Of a stretch of DNA of 6,946 bases, positions 5,337 to 6,946 are shown piece by piece. Numbering within the stretch: position 1 is the stretch's first letter; each line of letters begins with the position of its first letter. Both the position numbers and the translations under genes were made by a program. Below the pieces are notes generated by a model. That model saw only the letters and a program-made list of their open reading frames with translations, did not search any database and was not told the DNA's origin. This stretch comes from a bacterium. GTDB lineage: Bacteria > Patescibacteriota > Gracilibacteria > UBA1369 > GCA-2718715. Location: the NCBI GenBank assembly GCA_030426295.1, contig JAUHYY010000055.1:1-6946 (forward strand), written 5' to 3'.

Positions 5337-6714
5337 GCTTCCACTTAGTCCCTTCAGGTGTATCTTCGATCGCTACCCCTTTTTCTTTAAGCTCATCACG
5401 GATCTCATCAGACCTTGCAAAATTTTTGTTAGCTCTTGCTTCTTCACGCTCTTTTATCAGAGCCTCAACATCTTCAGAGACACTCTTTTCAGAGTAATCG
5501 ATAATTGAGAACACTGAATCTACTTTCTTAATAGCATCTAGTAATGAGGCTTGCTCATCTACACTAATTGAACCTGAATCAAGAATAACATTCACATCTT
5601 TCACGAACTCAAAGAAAGCCCCAAGCGCTCCTGAAATCTCAAAATCAGAATCCATTGAATCACCAAATTTATTAAGCAAATTATCTACAGCTTCATGAGC
5701 AGAACCTGATTCTTCAGCAGGATCAAACCCCTTAACTCGTTCATAAAAATTCTGAATTCTTTCAATAGAAGCCTTAGCTTGATCAAACAGGTCAGGAGTA
5801 AAATTAATTGGCGAACGATAATGTACAGACATCAGGGCGTAACGAATCACAATACCTCCGTAAGCTTCTATCATATCTTCTAAAGTCTTAAAGTTATTCA
5901 AAGACTTAGACATCTTTTCACCATCAATATTCACGTAACCATTATGCAGCCAATAAGTCGCAAATGGCGTCCCGTTACAAGCTTCACTCTGAGCAATTTC
6001 ACATTCATGATGAGGGAAAGTTAAATCCAAACCACCACCATGGATATCAAAAGTATCACCAAGCAACGCTTTAGTCATAGCACTACATTCTATGTGCCAA
6101 CCAGGGCGACCTTCTTCTAAAACACCATCTTCATCAACCCAGCTTGGTTCACCTTCTTTTTTATTTTTCCATAATACAAAGTCCGTTGGATTCTTTTTAC
6201 CTTCATGAACACCAACACGAGCACCGTGAGATAGCTCATCTAGATTCTGACCAGATAACTTACCATATTCATCGAAACTTGATGTATCAAAATAAACTCC
6301 ATCTTCAAGTTTATAAGCATATCCATCTGCAATCAATTTCTTAACCATATCCATCATTACATCAACATAGTCAGTAGCAGATGGTCGAGATGTTGGACCT
6401 GCTATATTCAATGCAGCAAAATCTCTTTCATAATCAGGAATAATTTTTTTAGCTAACTCAGCAACAGTTATACCTTCTTCAGCAGCTCTGTTAATCATCT
6501 TGTCATCTATATCAGTATAGTTAGTCACAAAGTTCACTTCATAACCTTTGTATTCAAGATACTTTCGCACAATATCAAAAGCTACCATGCTTCTTCCGTG
6601 ACCTACGTGCCCCTTATCATAAACTGTTGGACCACACACATACATCGACACCTTATCTTGTTTTAATGTCTTAAAATCCTGCAGTTCACGATTTAATGTA
6701 TTAAATATCTTCAT
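5329..6714 (-). CDS. cysS: Cysteinyl-tRNA synthetase (CysRS)
   Basis: A class I aminoacyl-tRNA synthetase charging tRNA-Cys. CGPTVYDKGHVGHGRS (27-42) contains the HIGH-type motif (HVGH, 36-39). GRPGWHIECSAM (202-213) and GGGLDLTFPHHECEIAQSE (226-244) form the cysteine site, with zinc ligands expected at C27, C210, H235 and E239. KMSKS is at 267-271. A DALR-type helical domain follows (about 290-405), then the C-terminal EEAR-NFARSDEIRDEL region (424-442) and the typical TPEGTKWKL end. The 461 residues are a normal length and all catalytic positions are intact. The usual Asn in HHENEI is Cys here (C238), which is minor. The ATG overlaps the stop of the upstream YggT gene as TAATG, so the two are probably co-translated. 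The 3' end overlaps murC by 8 bp. Confidence 0.97.
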   Translation of the reverse strand: MKIFNTLNRELQDFKTLKQDKVSMYVCGPTVYDKGHVGHGRSMVAFDIVRKYLEYKGYEVNFVTNYTDIDDKMINRAAEEGITVAELAKKIIPDYERDFAALNIAGPTSRPSATDYVDVMMDMVKKLIADGYAYKLEDGVYFDTSSFDEYGKLSGQNLDELSHGARVGVHEGKKNPTDFVLWKNKKEGEPSWVDEDGVLEEGRPGWHIECSAMTKALLGDTFDIHGGGLDLTFPHHECEIAQSEACNGTPFATYWLHNGYVNIDGEKMSKSLNNFKTLEDMIEAYGGIVIRYALMSVHYRSPINFTPDLFDQAKASIERIQNFYERVKGFDPAEESGSAHEAVDNLLNKFGDSMDSDFEISGALGAFFEFVKDVNVILDSGSISVDEQASLLDAIKKVDSVFSIIDYSEKSVSEDVEALIKEREEARANKNFARSDEIRDELKEKGVAIEDTPEGTKWKLI

Positions 6715-6946
6715 TATCCAAACAAGTTAATAATAGTTGGGGCTAAAAGATTAAGAACTTCTAGTAAAACATAAGCTATTAATCCAACTCCTAAATAAGC
6801 AACTATAGGTGAAAGATCGAGCATGCCAAGCCGAGGAGTAACTTTTCTTGCAAGATTAAACAAAGGAGCAGTAGCCCCATCAATAAATCTTGTTAGAGGA
6901 TTTGGCTTAGATGGGATCCAAGACAAAATGACTTTTGCAAAGATTA
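6714..6946 (-). CDS. YggT family membrane protein, 5' end outside the window
   Basis: Visible are 76 residues of a YggT-family protein, a small integral membrane family often linked to division or osmotic functions. Evidence is the AKVILSWIPSKPNPLTRF stretch after the first helix, the amphipathic APLFNLARKVTPRLGMLDLSPIVA segment, and a second helix GVGLIAYVLLEVLNLLA. The frame stays open through the right edge (reading IFAKVI before LSWIP), so the TTG at 6926 is not the real start; the first membrane helix and start codon lie beyond 6946. It is upstream of cysS with a TAATG overlap, so the YggT gene is probably transcribed with cysS. Confidence 0.85.
   Translation of the reverse strand, partial: IFAKVILSWIPSKPNPLTRFIDGATAPLFNLARKVTPRLGMLDLSPIVAYLGVGLIAYVLLEVLNLLAPTIINLFG

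Noticed and set aside
6144..6344. A 66-codon plus-strand frame inside cysS
   Set aside because: It is His/Leu-rich low-complexity sequence antisense to the conserved CysRS catalytic region.
1..6946. A recoded genetic code (UGA as glycine, as in Gracilibacteria and Absconditabacteria)
   Set aside because: All stops used are TAA, but no recognised gene contains an internal TGA, and glycine is fully covered by GGN codons. The standard code explains every gene.
1..6946. CRISPR arrays, insertion sequences, prophage or toxin-antitoxin genes
   Set aside because: No regularly spaced repeats, transposase or integrase motifs, or recognisable defence genes were found on either strand.

Overview
This window is a compact, AT-rich bacterial chromosome segment with nine protein genes and one tRNA on alternating strands. 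Genes abut or overlap (TAATG stop/start overlaps, convergent stop overlaps), and all nine stop codons are TAA. Several features fit a Candidate Phyla Radiation (Patescibacteria) type genome: the MurC variant with EACEY in the central domain, a FtsB-like protein ending in a conserved WW-aromatic tail, a divergent RuvX, and small lineage-restricted hypothetical genes. That placement is an inference from protein style. No marker here proves a phylum.

Layout. Positions 1-185 are T-rich and hold no intact gene, but contain what may be the broken N-terminal end of the next gene. Positions 186-2510 (+) carry a family 5 (peptide-type) extracellular solute-binding protein lacking its signal peptide, ribosomal protein bL9, and the RuvX/YqgF pre-16S rRNA nuclease. 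Positions 2507-3285 (-) carry two unrecognised genes coupled by TAATG. They are preceded by a structured leader (3318-3396) that partly buries a perfect Shine-Dalgarno sequence, with a candidate promoter at 3446-3474. Positions 3497-3629 (-) hold a CAT-anticodon tRNA (Met type) with its own candidate promoter. Positions 3636-4031 (-) encode a FtsB/DivIC-like division protein, divergent by only 21 bp from murC (4053-5336, +). cysS (5329-6714, -) converges on murC and is coupled to a 5'-incomplete YggT-family membrane protein at the right edge.

Biology. Most genes are housekeeping: translation (bL9, CysRS, tRNA), rRNA maturation (RuvX), cell division (FtsB-like) and peptidoglycan precursor synthesis (MurC). 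The parts worth a second look are the leader hairpin with its SD and downstream U-run upstream of two unknown genes, those two genes, the broken 5' end of the solute-binding protein, and the non-canonical tertiary and stem positions of the tRNA.
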